A stretch of 64,000 nucleotides of DNA from NCBI GenBank assembly GCA_949152475.1, contig OX424560.1, forward strand, positions 310,001 through 374,000, given 5' to 3'. Below the pieces are notes generated by a model that saw only the letters and a program-made list of their open reading frames with translations, was not told the DNA's origin and did not search any database. Made by a program: the position numbers and the translations under genes. The stretch is from Terebella lapidaria (lineage: Eukaryota > Annelida > Polychaeta > Terebellida > Terebellidae). Positions 46,094 to 59,242 of the stretch are shown piece by piece. Numbering within the stretch: the stretch's first letter is position 1; every line of letters starts with the position of its first letter.

Positions 46094-49000
46094 TAAACAG
46101 TGGCCCGAGGGTGCGGGTTCACTGAAGAGTGGCCCGAGAATGTGGACCCCACTAAAGAGTGACCCGAGGGTGTGGACTCCACTAAAGAGCGACCCGAGGG
46201 TGCGGACTACACTAAAGAGCGGCCCGAGGGTGCGGACTCCACTAAAGAGTGGCTCGAGGGTGTGGACTCCACTAAAGAGCGGCCCGAGGGTGCGGACTCC
46301 ACTAAAGAGTGGTCCTAGAGTGTGAAATCCACTAAAGAGTGGCCCGAGGGTGTGGACTCTACTAAAGAGTGGCCCGAGGGTGTGGACTCTACTAAAGAGC
46401 GACCCGAGGGTGTGGACTCCACTAAAGAGTGGCCCAAGGGTGTGGACTCCACTAAAGAGTGGCCCGAGGGTGCGGACTCCACTGAAGAGTGGCCCGAGGG
46501 TGTGGACCCCACTAAAGAGTGACCCGAGGGTGTGGACCCCATTAAAGAGCGACCCAAGGTTGTGGACTCCACTAAAGAGCGACCCGAGGGTGCGGACTCC
46601 ACTAAAGAGCGGCCCGAGGGTGCGGACTCCACTAAAGAGTGGCTCGAGGGTGTGGACTCCACTAAAGAGTGGCCCGAGGGTGCAGACTCCACTAAAGAGT
46701 GGTCCTAGAGTGTGAAATCCACTAAAGAGTGGCCCGAGGGTGTGGACTCCTCTAAAGAGTGGCCCGAGGGTGTGGACTCTACTAAAGAGCGACCCGAGGG
46801 TGTGGACTCCACTAAAGAGTGGCCCAAGGGTGTGGACCCCACTAAAAGTGGCCTGAGGGTGTGGACCCCACTAAAGAGTGGCTCAAGGGTGTGGAAGGGT
46901 GTGGATGTAGCTGCAAGTAGAGCAGGTGCTGACTCCATTAAAGAGTGGCCCGAGGGTGTGGACTCCACTAAAGAGTGGCCCGAGGGTGCGGGTCCACTGA
47001 AGAGTGGCCCGAGAATGTGGACCCCACTAAAGAGTGACCCGAGGGTGTGGACCCCAATAAAGAGCGACCCAAGGGTGTGGACTCCACTAAAGAGTGACCC
47101 GAGGGTGCGGACTCCACTAAAGAGCGGCCCGAGGGTGCGGACTATACTAAAGAGTGGCTCGAGGGTGTGGACTCCACTAAAGAGCGGCCCGAGGGTGCGG
47201 ACTCCACTAAAGAGTGGTCCTAGAGTGTGAAATCTACTAAAGAGTGGCCCGAGGGTGTGGACTCTACTAAAGAGTGGCCCGAGGGTGTGGACTCCACTAA
47301 AGAGTGGCCCGAGGGTGTGGACTCCACTAAAGAGTGACCCGAGGGTGCGGACTCCACTAAAGAGTGGCCCGAGGGTGTGGACTCTACTAAAGAGTGGCCC
47401 GAGGGTGTGGACTCTACTAAAGAGCGACCCGAGGGTGTGGACTCCACTAAAGAGTGGCCCGAGGGTGTGGACTCTACTAAAGAGCGACCCGAGGGTGTGG
47501 ACTCCACTAAAGAGTGGCCCGAGGGTGCGGACTCCACTGAAGAGTGGCCCGAGGGTGTGGACCCCACTAAAAAGTGACCCGAGGGTGTGGACCCCATTAA
47601 AGAGCGACCCAAGGGTGTGGACTCCACTAAAGAGCGACCCGAGGGTGCGGACTCCACTAAAGAGCGGCCCGAGGGTGCGGACTATACTAAAGAGTGGCTC
47701 GAGGGTGTGGACTCCACTAAAGAGCGGCCCGAGGGTGCGGACTCCACTAAAGAGTGGTCCTAGAGTGTGAAATCTACTAAAGAGTGGCCCGAGGGTGTGG
47801 ACTCTACTAAAGAGTGGCCCGAGGGTGTGGACTCCACTAAAGAGTGGCCCGAGGGTGTGGACTCCACTAAAGAGTGACCCGAGGGTGCGGACTCCACTAA
47901 AGAGTGGCCCGAGGGTGTGGACTCTACTAAAGAGTGGCCCGAGGGTGTGGACTCTACTAAAGAGCGACCCGAGGGTGTGGACTCCACTAAAGAGTGGCCC
48001 GAGGGTGCGGACTCCACTGAAGAGTGGCCCGAGGGTGTGGACCCCACTAAAAAGTGACCCGAGGGTGTGGACCCCATTAAAGAGCGACCCAAGGGTGTGG
48101 ACTCCACTAAAGAGCGACCCGAGGGTGCAGACTCCACTAAAGAGCGGCCCGAGGGTGCGGACTCCACTAAAGAGTGGCTCGAGGGTGTGGACTCCACTAA
48201 AGAGTGGCCCGAGGGTGCAGACTCCACTAAAGAGTGGTCCTAGAGTGTGAAATCCACTAAAGAGTGGCCCGAGGGTGTGGACTCCACTAAAGAGTGGCCT
48301 GAGGGTGTGGACTCTACTAAAAAGCGACCCGAGGGTGTGGACTCCACTAAAGAGTGGCCCAAGGGTGTGGACTCCACTAAAGAGTGGCCCAATGGTGTGG
48401 ACCCCACTAAAGAGCGGCCCGAGGGTGTGGACCCCATTAAAGAGCGACCCAAGGGTGTGGACTCCACTAAAGAGCGACCCGAGGGTGCGGACTCCACTAA
48501 AGAGCGGCCCGAGGGTGCGGACTATACTAAAGAGTGGCTCGAGGGTGTGGACTCCACTAAAGAGCGGCCCGAGGGTGCGGACTCCACTAAAGAGTGGTCC
48601 TAGAGTGTGAAATCTACTAAAGAGTGGCCCGAGGGTGTGGACTCTACTAAAGAGTGGCCCGAGGGTGTGGACTCCACTAAAGAGTGGCCCGAGGGTGTGG
48701 ACTCCACTAAAGAGTGACCCGAGGGTGCGGACTCCACTAAAGAGTGGCCCGAGGGTGTGGACTCTACTAAAGAGTGGCCCGAGGGTGTGGACTCTACTAA
48801 AGAGCGACCCGAGGGTGTGGACTCCACTAAAGAGTGGCCCGAGGGTGCGGACTCCACTGAAGAGTGGCCCGAGGGTGTGGACCCCACTAAAAAGTGACCC
48901 GAGGGTGTGGACCCCATTAAAGAGCGACCCAAGGGTGTGGACTCCACTAAAGAGCGACCCGAGGGTGCGGACTCCACTAAAGAGCGGCCCGAGGGTGCGG

Positions 49001-49535
49001 ACTCCACTAAAGAGTGGCTCGAGGGTGTGGACTCCACTAAAGAGTGGCCCGAGGGTGCAGACTCCACTAAAGAGTGGTCCTAGAGTGTGAAATCCACTAA
49101 AGAGTGGCCCGAGGGTGTGGACTCCACTAAAGAGTGGCCTGAGGGTGTGGACTCTACTAAAAAGCGACCCGAGGGTGTGGACTCCACTAAAGAGTGGCCC
49201 AAGGGTGTGGACTCCACTAAAGAGTGGCCCAATGGTGTGGACCCCACTAAAGAGCGGCCCGAGGGTGTGGACCCCACTAAAGAGTGGCCCAAGGGTGTGG
49301 ACTCCACTAAAGAGTGGCCCCAGGGTGTGGACCCCACTAAAGAGCGGCCCGAGGGTGTGGACTCCACTAAAAAGTGGCCCGAGGGTGCGGACTCAACTAA
49401 AGAGTGGCCCAAGGGTGTGGACTCCACTAAAGAGTTGCCCAAGGGTGTGGACCCCACTAAAAAGCGGCCCGAAGTTGTGGACCCCACTAACGAGCGACCC
49501 GAAGGTGTGGACTCCACTCAAAATTAGCCCAATGG
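46060..49535. repeat. 30-bp minisatellite, proximal block (inside gag)
   Basis: About 115 copies of a 30-bp unit containing 'ggtgtggactccactaaaga' and 'gtggcccgag', with the short palindrome GTGGACTCCAC. A marker unit 'tagagtgtgaaat' recurs at about 46,318, 46,708, 47,221, 47,761, 48,241, 48,601 and 49,081, showing block duplications (47,761-48,240 recurs 840 bp later). On the minus strand the gag-coherent frame reads (V)ESTPSGHSLV. Four of six frames are open because the unit has few stop-compatible positions. Confidence 0.95.
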
Positions 49536-49539
49536 GCTA

Positions 49540-52500
49540 GAAAGGTTACCGGAGAAATATACAGAGTTAAGCCGAGAAAGTTGAAGGTAAAATTCAAGGT
49601 GACCACTGAAATCGCCATATCTCTAACCTTGAAAATGGGATCAATGGTTAAATTCTAGATCACCAAACTATTCAGCATACATCATTTCCTATATGTTCAC
49701 TATGGACCCCTAAGCTGTAAATTTGATAATAAGCGAGATATAAGCCATTTTGTAATCTGACTTTGAAAATAAAATGACTTACCTTGAAATTTAGGTCAAA
49801 GGTTAAACTCAATATCATTAAAATATTCAGAATATCTCATTTCCTATATGTTCACAATTGATTCCTAAGCTGTAAAGTCGATAATAAGCAAGATATTAGC
49901 CATTTTGTCCTGTTGAGCTTGAAAATGAGGTCAAAAGTCAAATTCAAGGTCACTAGAATATTCAACATATATCATTTCCTATATGTTCACAATTGATTCC
50001 TAAGCTGTAAAGTCGCTAAGAAGCAAGATATTGACCATTTTGTCCTGTGACCTTGAAAACTGAGGTCAAAGCTCAAATTCAAGGTCACGAGAATATTCAG
50101 CATATACCATTTCCTATATGTTCACAATTGATTCCTAAGCTGTAAAGTCGATAATAAGCGAGATATTAGCAATTTTGTCATGTGACCTTGGAAATGAGGT
50201 CAAAGGTCAATTCAAGGTCACGAAAATATTCAGCATATATCATTTCCTATATGTTCACAATTGATTCCTAAGCTGTAAAGTCGATAATAAGCGAGATATT
50301 AGCAATTTTGTCCTGTGACCTTGGAAATGAGGTCAAAGGTCAAATTCAAATTCATGAGAATATTCAGCATATATCATTTCCTATATGTTCACAATTGATT
50401 CCTAAGCTGTAAAGTCGATAATAAGCAAGATATTAGCCATTTTGTCATGTGACCTTGAAAATGAGGTCAAAGGTCAAATTCAAGGTCATGAGAATTTTCA
50501 GCATATATCATTTCCTATATGTTCACAATTGATTCCTGAGCTGTAAAGTCGCTAATAAGCAAGATATTGGCCATTTTGTCCTGTTGAGCTTGAAAATGAG
50601 GTCAAAAGTCAAATTCAAGGTCACTAGAATATTCAGCATATATCATTTCCTATATGTTCACAATTGATTCCTAAGCTGTAAAGTCGCTAATAAGCAAGAT
50701 ATTGGCCATTTTGTCCTGTGACCTTGAAAATGAGGTCAAAGGTCAAATTCAAGGTCACGAGAATATTCAGCATATATCATTTCCTATATGTTCACAATTG
50801 ATTCCTAAGCTGTAAAGTCGATAATAAGCGAGATATTAGCAATTTTGTCCTGTGACCTTGGAAATGAGGTCAAAGGTCAAATTCAAGGTCATGAGAATAT
50901 TCAGCATATATCATTTCCTATATGTTCACAATTGATTCCTAAGCTGTAAAGTCGATAATAAGCAAGATATTAGCCATTTTGTCATGTGACCTTGAAAATG
51001 AGGTCAAAGGTCAAATTCAGGGTCATGAGAATTTTCAGCATATATCATTTCCTATATGTTCACAATTGATTCCTAAGCTGTAAAGTCGATAATAAGCGAG
51101 ATATTAGCCATTTTGTCATGTGACCTTGAAAATGAGGTCAAAAGTCAAATTCAAGGTCATGAGAATTTTCAGCATATATCATTTCCTATATGTTCACAAT
51201 TGATTCCTAAGCTGTAAAGTAGCTAATAAGCAAGATATTGGCAATTTTGTCCTGTGACCTTGAAAATGAGGTCAAAGGTCAAATTCAAGGTCATGAGAAT
51301 TTTCAGCATATATTATTTCCTATATGTTCACAATTGATTCCTAAGCTGTAAAGTCGATAATAAGCGAGATATTGGCCATTTTGTCCTGTGACCTTGGAAA
51401 TGAGGTCAAAGGTCAAATTCAAGGTCACGAAAATATTCAGCATATATCCTTTCCTATATGTTCACAATTGATTCCTAAACTGTAAAGTCGATAATAAGCG
51501 AGATATTAGCCATTTTGTTATGTGACCTTGAAAATGAGGTCAAAGGTCAAATTCAAGGTCACGAGAATATTCAGCATATATCATTTCCTATATGTTCACA
51601 ATCGATTCCTAAGCTGTAAAGTCGCTAATAAGCAAGATATTGGCCATTTTGTCCTGTGACCTTGAAAATGAGGTCAAAGCTCAAATTCAAGGCCACGAGA
51701 ATATTCAGCATATATCATTTCCTATATGTTCACAATTGATTCCTGAGCTGTAAAGTCGCTAATAAGCAAGATATTGGCCATTTTGTCCTGTTGAGCTTGA
51801 AAATGAGGTCAAAAGTCAAATTCAAGGTCACTAGAATATTCAGCATATATCATTTCCTATATGTTCACAATTGATTCCTAAGCTGTAAAGTCGCTAATAA
51901 GCAAGATATTGGCCATTTTGTCCTGTGACCTTGAAAATGAGGTCAAAGGTCAAATTCAAGGTCACGAGAATATTCAGCATATATCATTTCCTATATGTTC
52001 ACAATTGATTCCTAAGCTGTAAAGTCGATAATAAGCGAGATATTAGCAATTTTGTCCTGTGACCTTGGAAATGAGGTCAAAGGTCAAATTCAAGGTCATG
52101 AGAATATTCAGCATATATCATTTCCTATATGTTCACAATTGATTCCTAAGCTGTAAAGTCGATAATAAGCAAGATATTAGCCATTTTGTCATGTGACCTT
52201 GAAAATGAGGTCAAAGGTCAAATTCAGGGTCATGAGAATTTTCAGCATATATCATTTCCTATATGTTCACAATTGATTCCTAAGCTGTAAAGTCGATAAT
52301 AAGCGAGATATTAGCCATTTTGTCATGTGACCTTGAAAATGAGGTCAAAAGTCGAATTCAAGGTCATGAGAATTTTCAGCATATATCATTTCCTATATGT
52401 TCACAATTGATTCCTAAGCTGTAAAGTAGCTAATAAGCAAGATATTGGCAATTTTGTCCTGTGACCTTGAAAATGAGGTCAAAGGTCAAATTCAAGGTCA

Positions 52501-53848
52501 TGAGAATTTTCAGCATATATTATTTCCTATATGTTCACAATTGATTCCGAAGCTGTAAAGTCGCTAATAAGCAAGATATTGGCCATTTTGTCCTGTGACC
52601 TTGAAAATGAGGTCAAAGGTTAAATTCAAGGTCACGAGAATATTCAGAATATATCATTTCCTATATGTTCACAATTGATTCCTAAGCTGTAAAGTCGATA
52701 ATAAGCGAGATATTAGCAATTTTGTCCTGTGACCTTGGAAATGAGGTCAAAGGTCAAATTCAAGGTCACGAAAATATTCAGCATATATCCTTTCCTATAT
52801 GTTCACAATTGATTCCTAAACTGTAAAGTCGATAATAAGCGAGATATTAGCCATTTTGTTATGTGACCTTGAAAATGAGGTCAAAGGTCAAATTCAAGGT
52901 CACGAGAATATTCAGCATATATCATTTCCTATATGTTCACAATCGATTCCTAAGCTGTAAAGTCACTAATAAGCAAGATATTGGCCATTTTGTCCTGTGA
53001 CCTTGAAAATGAGGTCAAAGCTCAAATTCAAGGCCACGAGAATATTCAGCATATATCATTTCCTATATGTTCACAATTGATTCCTAAGCTGTAAAGTCGA
53101 TAATAAGCGAGATATTAGCAATTTTGTCCTGCGACCTTGGAAATGAGGTCAAAGGTCAAATTCAAGGTCACGAAAATATTCAGCATATATCATTTCCTAT
53201 ATGTCCACAATTGATTCCTAGTCTCTAATCTCAATATTAAGTGAGATATTAGGCTTTGATGTGTCCCATTATAAAGCATAGGAGAATTTAACATGGGAAA
53301 GTCCCATTTGGGCCACTTCGAGCGATTCAAGCGCAACAAAATTTATACATGTCACAGGGGTACATAGGAGGAGTGTCATGCATCAATAAGAAAAAAAGTT
53401 ACTGAACAGATTTTGAGAAAACGGCCGCCAAAGTCCAAAATCAGGCATTTTTCGTCGAAAACGGCCGCCATTTTGAAAAAAATGCGAAAATCAAAAAACT
53501 AAAATAAACCTTTCCTGGAAATATTTTTAGGTATTTTTGTGCAAAATTTCAGAAATATTCGCCTGTAAACTTTAATGATAAAAATGTGGACGGCCGGACG
53601 CCGGACGACGGACGCAACGCCACGGCAATGATTATCGGACCAAAGGTCTGGTAACCTAAAAATGCAAAACTAAAAAATACCTCCCTCTCGAAATATTTTT
53701 AGGCATTTTTGTGCAAAATTTCAGAAAAATTTGATCTTAAACTTTAAAGATAAAATTGTTGACGGACGACGACGACGGACGACGGACGACGACGCCGGAT
53801 GCAACGCCATGCCAATAGGTTATCGGACCAAAGGTCCGGTAACCTAAA
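49540..53848. mobile_element. Palindrome-ended repeat element, copy 2 (4.3 kb, in the 30-bp array)
   Basis: It begins with AGGTTACCGGA and ends with TCCGGTAACCT, so the outer 11 bp are inverted. The right end also has the CGGACC-AAA-GGTCCG hairpin. The body is about 27 units of 134 bp (49,600-53,220), then a non-repeat segment with 'aacggccgcca' and 'cggacgacggacgac'. The right end is present twice: a first 'ggtctggtaacct' at about 53,643-53,655 and a second at 53,848. This implies a nested or duplicated terminus. The 30-bp array resumes immediately after it. No transposase is visible. Confidence 0.85.
49600..53220. repeat. 134-bp satellite units with nuclear-receptor-like motifs
   Basis: Each unit reads 'tgaccttgaaaatg', AGGTCAAAGGTCA, 'aattcaaggtcacgag', 'catatatcatttcctatatg', 'ttcacaattgattcctaag' and 'gtaaagtcgataataagcga'. 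A ~1.2-kb block (nine units) is duplicated (around 50,560-51,260 and 51,770-52,460). The units are much more alike than those of the copy at 28.6-30.1 kb. Confidence 0.92.
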
Positions 53849-56800
53849 AAGTGGCCCGAGGGTGTGGATCCCACTAAAGAGCGACCCGACGATGTGGACC
53901 CCACTAAAGAGCGGCCCGAGGGTGTGGACTCCACCAAAGAGTGGTCCAATGGTGTGGACCCCACTAAAGAGCGACCCGAGGGTGTGGACTCCACTAAAGA
54001 GCGGCCCGAGGGTGTGGACTCCACTAAAGAGTGGCCTGAGAGTGTGGACTCCACTAAAGAGCGGCCCGAGGGTGTGGACACCATTAAAGAGCGGCCCGAG
54101 GGTGTGGACTCCACTAAAGAGCGGCCCGAGGGTGTGGACCCCACTAAAAAGCGGCCTGAGAGTGTGGACTCCACTAAAGAGCAGCCCGAGAGTGTGGACT
54201 CCACTAAAGAGTGACCTGAGGGTGTGGACCCCACTAATGAGCGGCCCGAGGGTGTGGACTCCACTAAAAAGCGGCCCGAGGGTGTGGACTCCGCTAAAGA
54301 GTGGCACGAAGGTGTGGACCCCACTAAAGAGCGACCCGAGGGTGTGGACCCCACTAAAGAGCGACCCGAGGGTGTGGACTCCACTAAAGAGCGACCCGAG
54401 GGTGTGGACTCCACTAAAGGGCGGCCCGAGGGTGCGGACTCCACTAAAGAGTGACCCGAGGGTGCAGACTCCACTAAAGAGTGACCCGAGGGTGCGGACT
54501 GCACTAAAAAGCGGCCGGAGGGTGTGGACACAACTAAAGAGCGGCCCGAGGGTGTGGACTCCACTAAAGAGCGACCCGAGGGTACGGACTCCACTAAAGA
54601 GCGGCCCGAGGGTGTGGACTCCGCTGAAGAGCGGCCCGAGGGTGCGGACTCCACTAAAGAGTGGCCCGAGGGTGTGGACTCCACTAAAGAGTAGCCCGAG
54701 GGTGTGTACCCCACTAAAGAGTGGCCCGAGGGTGTGGACTCCACTAAACAGCGGCCCGAGGGAGTGGACTCCACTAAAGAGCGGCCCGAGGGTGTGGACT
54801 CCACTAAAGAGCGACCCGAGGGTAAGGACTCCACTAAAGAGCGGCCCGAGGGTGTGGACTCCGCTGAAGAGCGGCCCGAGGGTGCGGTATCCACTCGAGA
54901 GTGGCCCGAGGGTGTGGACTCCACTAAAGAGTGGCCCGAGGGTGTGGACCCCACTAAAGAGTGGCCCAAGGGTGTGGACTCCACTAAAGAGTGGCCCAAG
55001 GGTGTGGACTCCACTAAAGAGTGGCCCAAGGGTGTGGACTCCATTAAAGAGTGGCCCGAGGGTGTGGACCCCAGTAAAGAGCGGCCCGAGGGTGTGGACT
55101 CCACTAAAGAGTGGCCCGAGGGTGTGGACACCACTAAAGAGTGGCCCGAGGGTGTGGACACCACTAAAGAGTGGCCCGAGTGTGTGGACTCCACTAAAGA
55201 GTGGCCCGAGGGTGCGGACTCCACTAAAGAGTGGCCCGAGGGTGTGGACTCCACTAAAGAGTGGCCTGAGGGTGTGGACTCCACTAAAGAGTGGCCTGAG
55301 GGTGTGGACTCCACTAAAGAGTGGCCCGAGGGTGCGGACTCCACTAAAGAGTGGCCCGAGGGTGTGGACTCCACTAAAGAGTGGCCCGAGGGTGTGGACT
55401 CCACTAAAGAGTGGCCTGAGGGTGTGGACTCCACTAAAGAGCGGCCCGAGGGTGTGGATACCACTAAAGAGCGGCCCGAGGGTGTGGACTCCACTAAAGA
55501 GCAGCCCGAGGGTGTGGACCCCACTAAAGAGCGGCCCGAGAGTGTGGACTCCACTAAAGAGCGGCCCGAGTGTGGACTCCACTAAAGAGTGACCCGAGGG
55601 TGTGGACCCCACTAATGAGCGGCCCGAGGGTGTGGACTTCACTAAAAAGCAGCCCGAGGGTGTGGACTCCGCTAAAGAGTGGCCCGAAGGTGTGGACCCC
55701 ACTAAAGAGCGACCCTAGGGTGTGGACCCCACTAAAGAGCGACCCGAGGGTGTGGACTCCACTAAAGAGCGACCCGAGGGTGTGGACTCCACTAAAGGGC
55801 GGCCCGAGGGTGCGGACTCCACTAAAGAGTGACCCGAGGGTGCGGACTCCACTAAAGAGTGACCCGAGGGTGCGGACTGCACTAAAGAGTGGCCTGAGGG
55901 TGTGGACACAACTAAAGAGCGGCCCGAGGGCGTGGACTCCACTAAAGAGCGACCCGAGGGTACGGACTCCACTAAAGAGCGGCCCGAGGGTGTGGACTCC
56001 GCTGAAGAGCGGCCCGAGGGTGCGGACTCCACTAAAGAGTGGCCCGAGGGTGTGGACTCCACTAAAGAGTGGCCCGAGGGTGTGAACTCCACTAAAGAGT
56101 GGCCCAAGGGTGTGGACTCCACTAAAGAGCGGCCCGAGGGTGTGGACTCCACTAAAGAGCGGCCCGAGGGTGTGGACTCCACTAAAGAGCGGCCCGAGGG
56201 TGTGGACTCCACTAAAGAGCGGCCGGAGGGTGTGGACTCCGCTGAAGAGAGGCCCGAGGGTGTGGACACCACTAAAGAGCGGCCCGAGGGTGTGGACTCC
56301 ACTAAAGAGCGGCCCGAGGGTGTGGACTCCACTAAAGAGTGGCCCGAGGGTGTGGACCCCACTAAAGAGTGGCCCGAGGGTGTGGACTCCACTAAAGAGC
56401 GGCCCGAGGGTGTGGACTCCACTAAAGAGCGGCCCGAGGGTGTGGACTCCACTAAAGAGCGGCCCAAGGGTGTGGACTCCACTAAAGAGCGGCCGGAGGG
56501 TGTGGACTCCGCTGAAGAGAGGCCCGAGGGTGTGGACACCACTAAAGAGCGGCCCGAGGGTGTGGACTCCACTAAAGAGCGACCCGAGGGTGCGGACTCC
56601 ACTAAAGAGCGGCCCGAGAGTGTGGACTCCACTAAAGAGCGGCCCGAGAGTGTGGACTCCACTAAAGAGTGACCCGAGGGTGTGGACCCCACTAATGAGC
56701 GGCCCGAGGGTGTGGACTCCACTAAAAAGCGGCCCGAGGGTGTGGACTCCGCTAAAGAGTGGCCCGAAGGTGTGGACCCACTAAAGAGCGACCCGAGGGT

Positions 56801-59125
56801 GTGGACCCCACTAAAGAGCGACCCGAGGGTGTGGACTCCACTAAAGAGCGACCCGAGGGTGTGGACTCCACTAAAGGGCGGCCCGAGGGTGCGGACTCCA
56901 CTAAAGAGTGACCCGAGGGTGCGGACTCCACTAAAGAGTGACCCGAGGGTGCGGACTGCACTAAAGAGCGGCCCGAGGGTGTGGACTCCACTAAAGAGCG
57001 ACCCGAGGGTACGGACTCCACTAAAGAGCGGCCCGAGGGTGTGGACTCCACTAAAGAGTGGCCCAAGGGTGTGGACTCCACTAAAGAGTGGCCCAAGGGT
57101 GTGGACTCCATTAAAGAGTGGCCCGAGGGTGTGGACCCCAGTAAAGAGCGGCCCGAGGGTGTGGACTCCACTAAAGAGTGGCCCGAGGGTGTGGACACCA
57201 CTAAAGAGTGGCCCGAGGGTGTGGACCCCACTAAAGAGTGGCCCGAGTGTGTGGACTCCACTAAAGAGTGGCCCGAGGGTGCGGACTCCACTAAAGAGTG
57301 GCCCGAGGGTGTGGACTCCACTAAAGAGTGGCCTGAGGGTGTGGACTCCACTAAAGAGTGGCCTGAGGGTGTGGACTCCACTAAAGAGTGGCCCGAGGGT
57401 GCTGACTCCACTAAAGAGTGGCCCGAGGGTGTGGACTCCACTAAAGAGTGGCCCGAGGGTGTGGACTCCACTAAAGAGTGGCCTGCGGGTGTGGACTCCA
57501 CTAAAGAGCGGCCCGAGGGTGTGGATACCACTAAAGAGCGGCCCGAGGGTGTGGACTCCACTAAAGAGCGGCCCGAGGGTGTGGACCCCACTAAAGAGCG
57601 GCGCGAGAGTGTGGACTCCACTAAAGAGCGGCCCGAGTGTGGACTCCACTAAAGAGTGACCCGAGGGTGTGGACCCCACTAATGAGCGGCCCGAGGGTGT
57701 GGACTTCACTAAAAAGCAGCCCGAGGGTGTGGACTCCGCTAAAGAGTGGCCCGAAGGTGTGGACCCCACTAAAGAGCGACCCTAGGGTGTGGACCCCACT
57801 AAAGAGCGACCCGAGGGTGTGGACTCCACTAAAGAGCGACCCGAGGGTGTGGACTCCACTAAAGGGCGGCCCGAGGGTGCGGACTCCACTAAAGAGTGAC
57901 CTGAGGGTGCGGACTCCACTGAAGAGTGACCCGAGGGTGCGGACTGCACTAAAGAGCGGCCTGAGGGTGTGGACACAACTAAAGAGCGGCCCGAGGGCGT
58001 GGACTCCACTAAAGAGCGACCCGAGGGTACGGACTCCACTTAAGAGCGGCCCGAGGGTGTGGACTCCGCTGAAGAGCGGCCCGAGGGTGCGGACTCCACT
58101 AAAGAGTGGCCCGAGGGTGTGGACTCCACTAAAGAGTGGCCCGAGGGTGTGGACCCCACTAAAGAGTGGCCCGAGGGTGTGGACTCCACTAAAGAGCGGC
58201 CCGAGGGTGTGGACTCCACTAAAGAGCGGCCCGAGGGTGTGGACTCCACTAAAGAGCGGCCCAAGGGTGTGGACTCCACTAAAGAGCGGCCTGAGGGTGT
58301 GGACTCCGCTGAAGAGAGGCCCGAGGGTGTGGACACCACTAAAGAGCGGCCCGAGGGTGTGGACTCCACTAAAGAGCAACCCGAGGGTGCGGACTCCACT
58401 AAAGAGCGGCCCGAGAGTGTGGACTCCACTAAAGAGCGGCCCGAGAGTGTGGACTCCACTAAAGAGTGACCCGAGGGTGTGGACCCCACTAATGAGCGGC
58501 CCGAGGGTGTGGACTCCACTAAAAAGCGGCCCGAGGGTGTGGACTCCGCTAAAGAGTGGCCCGAAGGTGTGGACCCCACTAAAGAGCGACCCGAGGGTGT
58601 GGACCCCACTAAAGAGCGACCCGAGGGTGTGGACTCCACTAAAGAGCGACCAGAGGGTGTGGACTCCACTAAAGGGCGGCCCGAGGGTGCGGACTCCACT
58701 AAAGAGTGACCCGAGGGTGCGGACTCCACTAAAGAGTGACCCGAGGGTGCGGACTGCACTAAAGAGCGGCCTGAGGGTGTGGACACAACTAAAGAGCGGC
58801 CCGAGGGTGTGGACTCCACTAAAGAGCGACCCGAGGGTACGGACTCCACTAAAGAGCGGCCCGAGGGTGTGGACTCCGCTGAAGAGCGGCCCGAGGGTGC
58901 GGACTCCACTAAAGAGTGGCCCGAGGGTGTGGACTCCACTAAAGAGTGGCCCGAGGGTGCGGACTCCACTAAAGAGCGGCCCGAGGGTGTGGACTCCATT
59001 AAAGAGCGGCCCGAGGGTGCGGACTCCACTAAAGAGCGGCCCGAGGGTGTGGACTCCACTAAAGAGCGGCCTGAGGGTGTAGACCCCACTAAAGAGCGAC
59101 CCGAGGGTGTGGACTCTGCTGAAGA
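53849..59125. repeat. 30-bp minisatellite, distal block (inside gag)
   Basis: About 175 copies of the same 30-bp unit as at 46,060-49,535, so the two blocks were one array before the 4.3-kb insertion. A ~2,067-bp higher-order repeat is visible: the run from 55,570 recurs from 57,637. Long frames of up to 684 codons on both strands are array artefacts, apart from the minus-strand frame that continues gag. Confidence 0.95.
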
Positions 59126-59242
59126 GTGGCCTGAGAGTAACACAAAGGAGTTGCCCGAAGGGGGAAGTAATCGCTGTAGCGGTGGAGAAGACCTGCCTTC
59201 ACTGGGACACCGTCTGGAAGAGAGAGTTAGACATATCATCAT
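58040..59242 (-). pseudogene. DIRS gag-like ORF, N-terminal part with 10-residue repeats
   Basis: ATG at 59,242 starts 'MMICLTLSSRRCPSEGRSS' and then enters repeats of 'ESTPSGRSLV' type, 400 codons in total before a stop. An overlapping frame (59,445-59,239, 'AGVVGDVVGRSLFSAFRPQL') may be the true start of ORF1 before a frameshift. The repeat frame equals the frame that enters the gag core at 46,093, so the expansion happened in frame within the gag protein. Confidence 0.6.

Noticed and set aside
53744..57769. Open frames of 597-684 codons on both strands in the 30-bp array
   Set aside because: Four of six frames are open through the unit by its composition; only the frame continuous with gag has an explanation.
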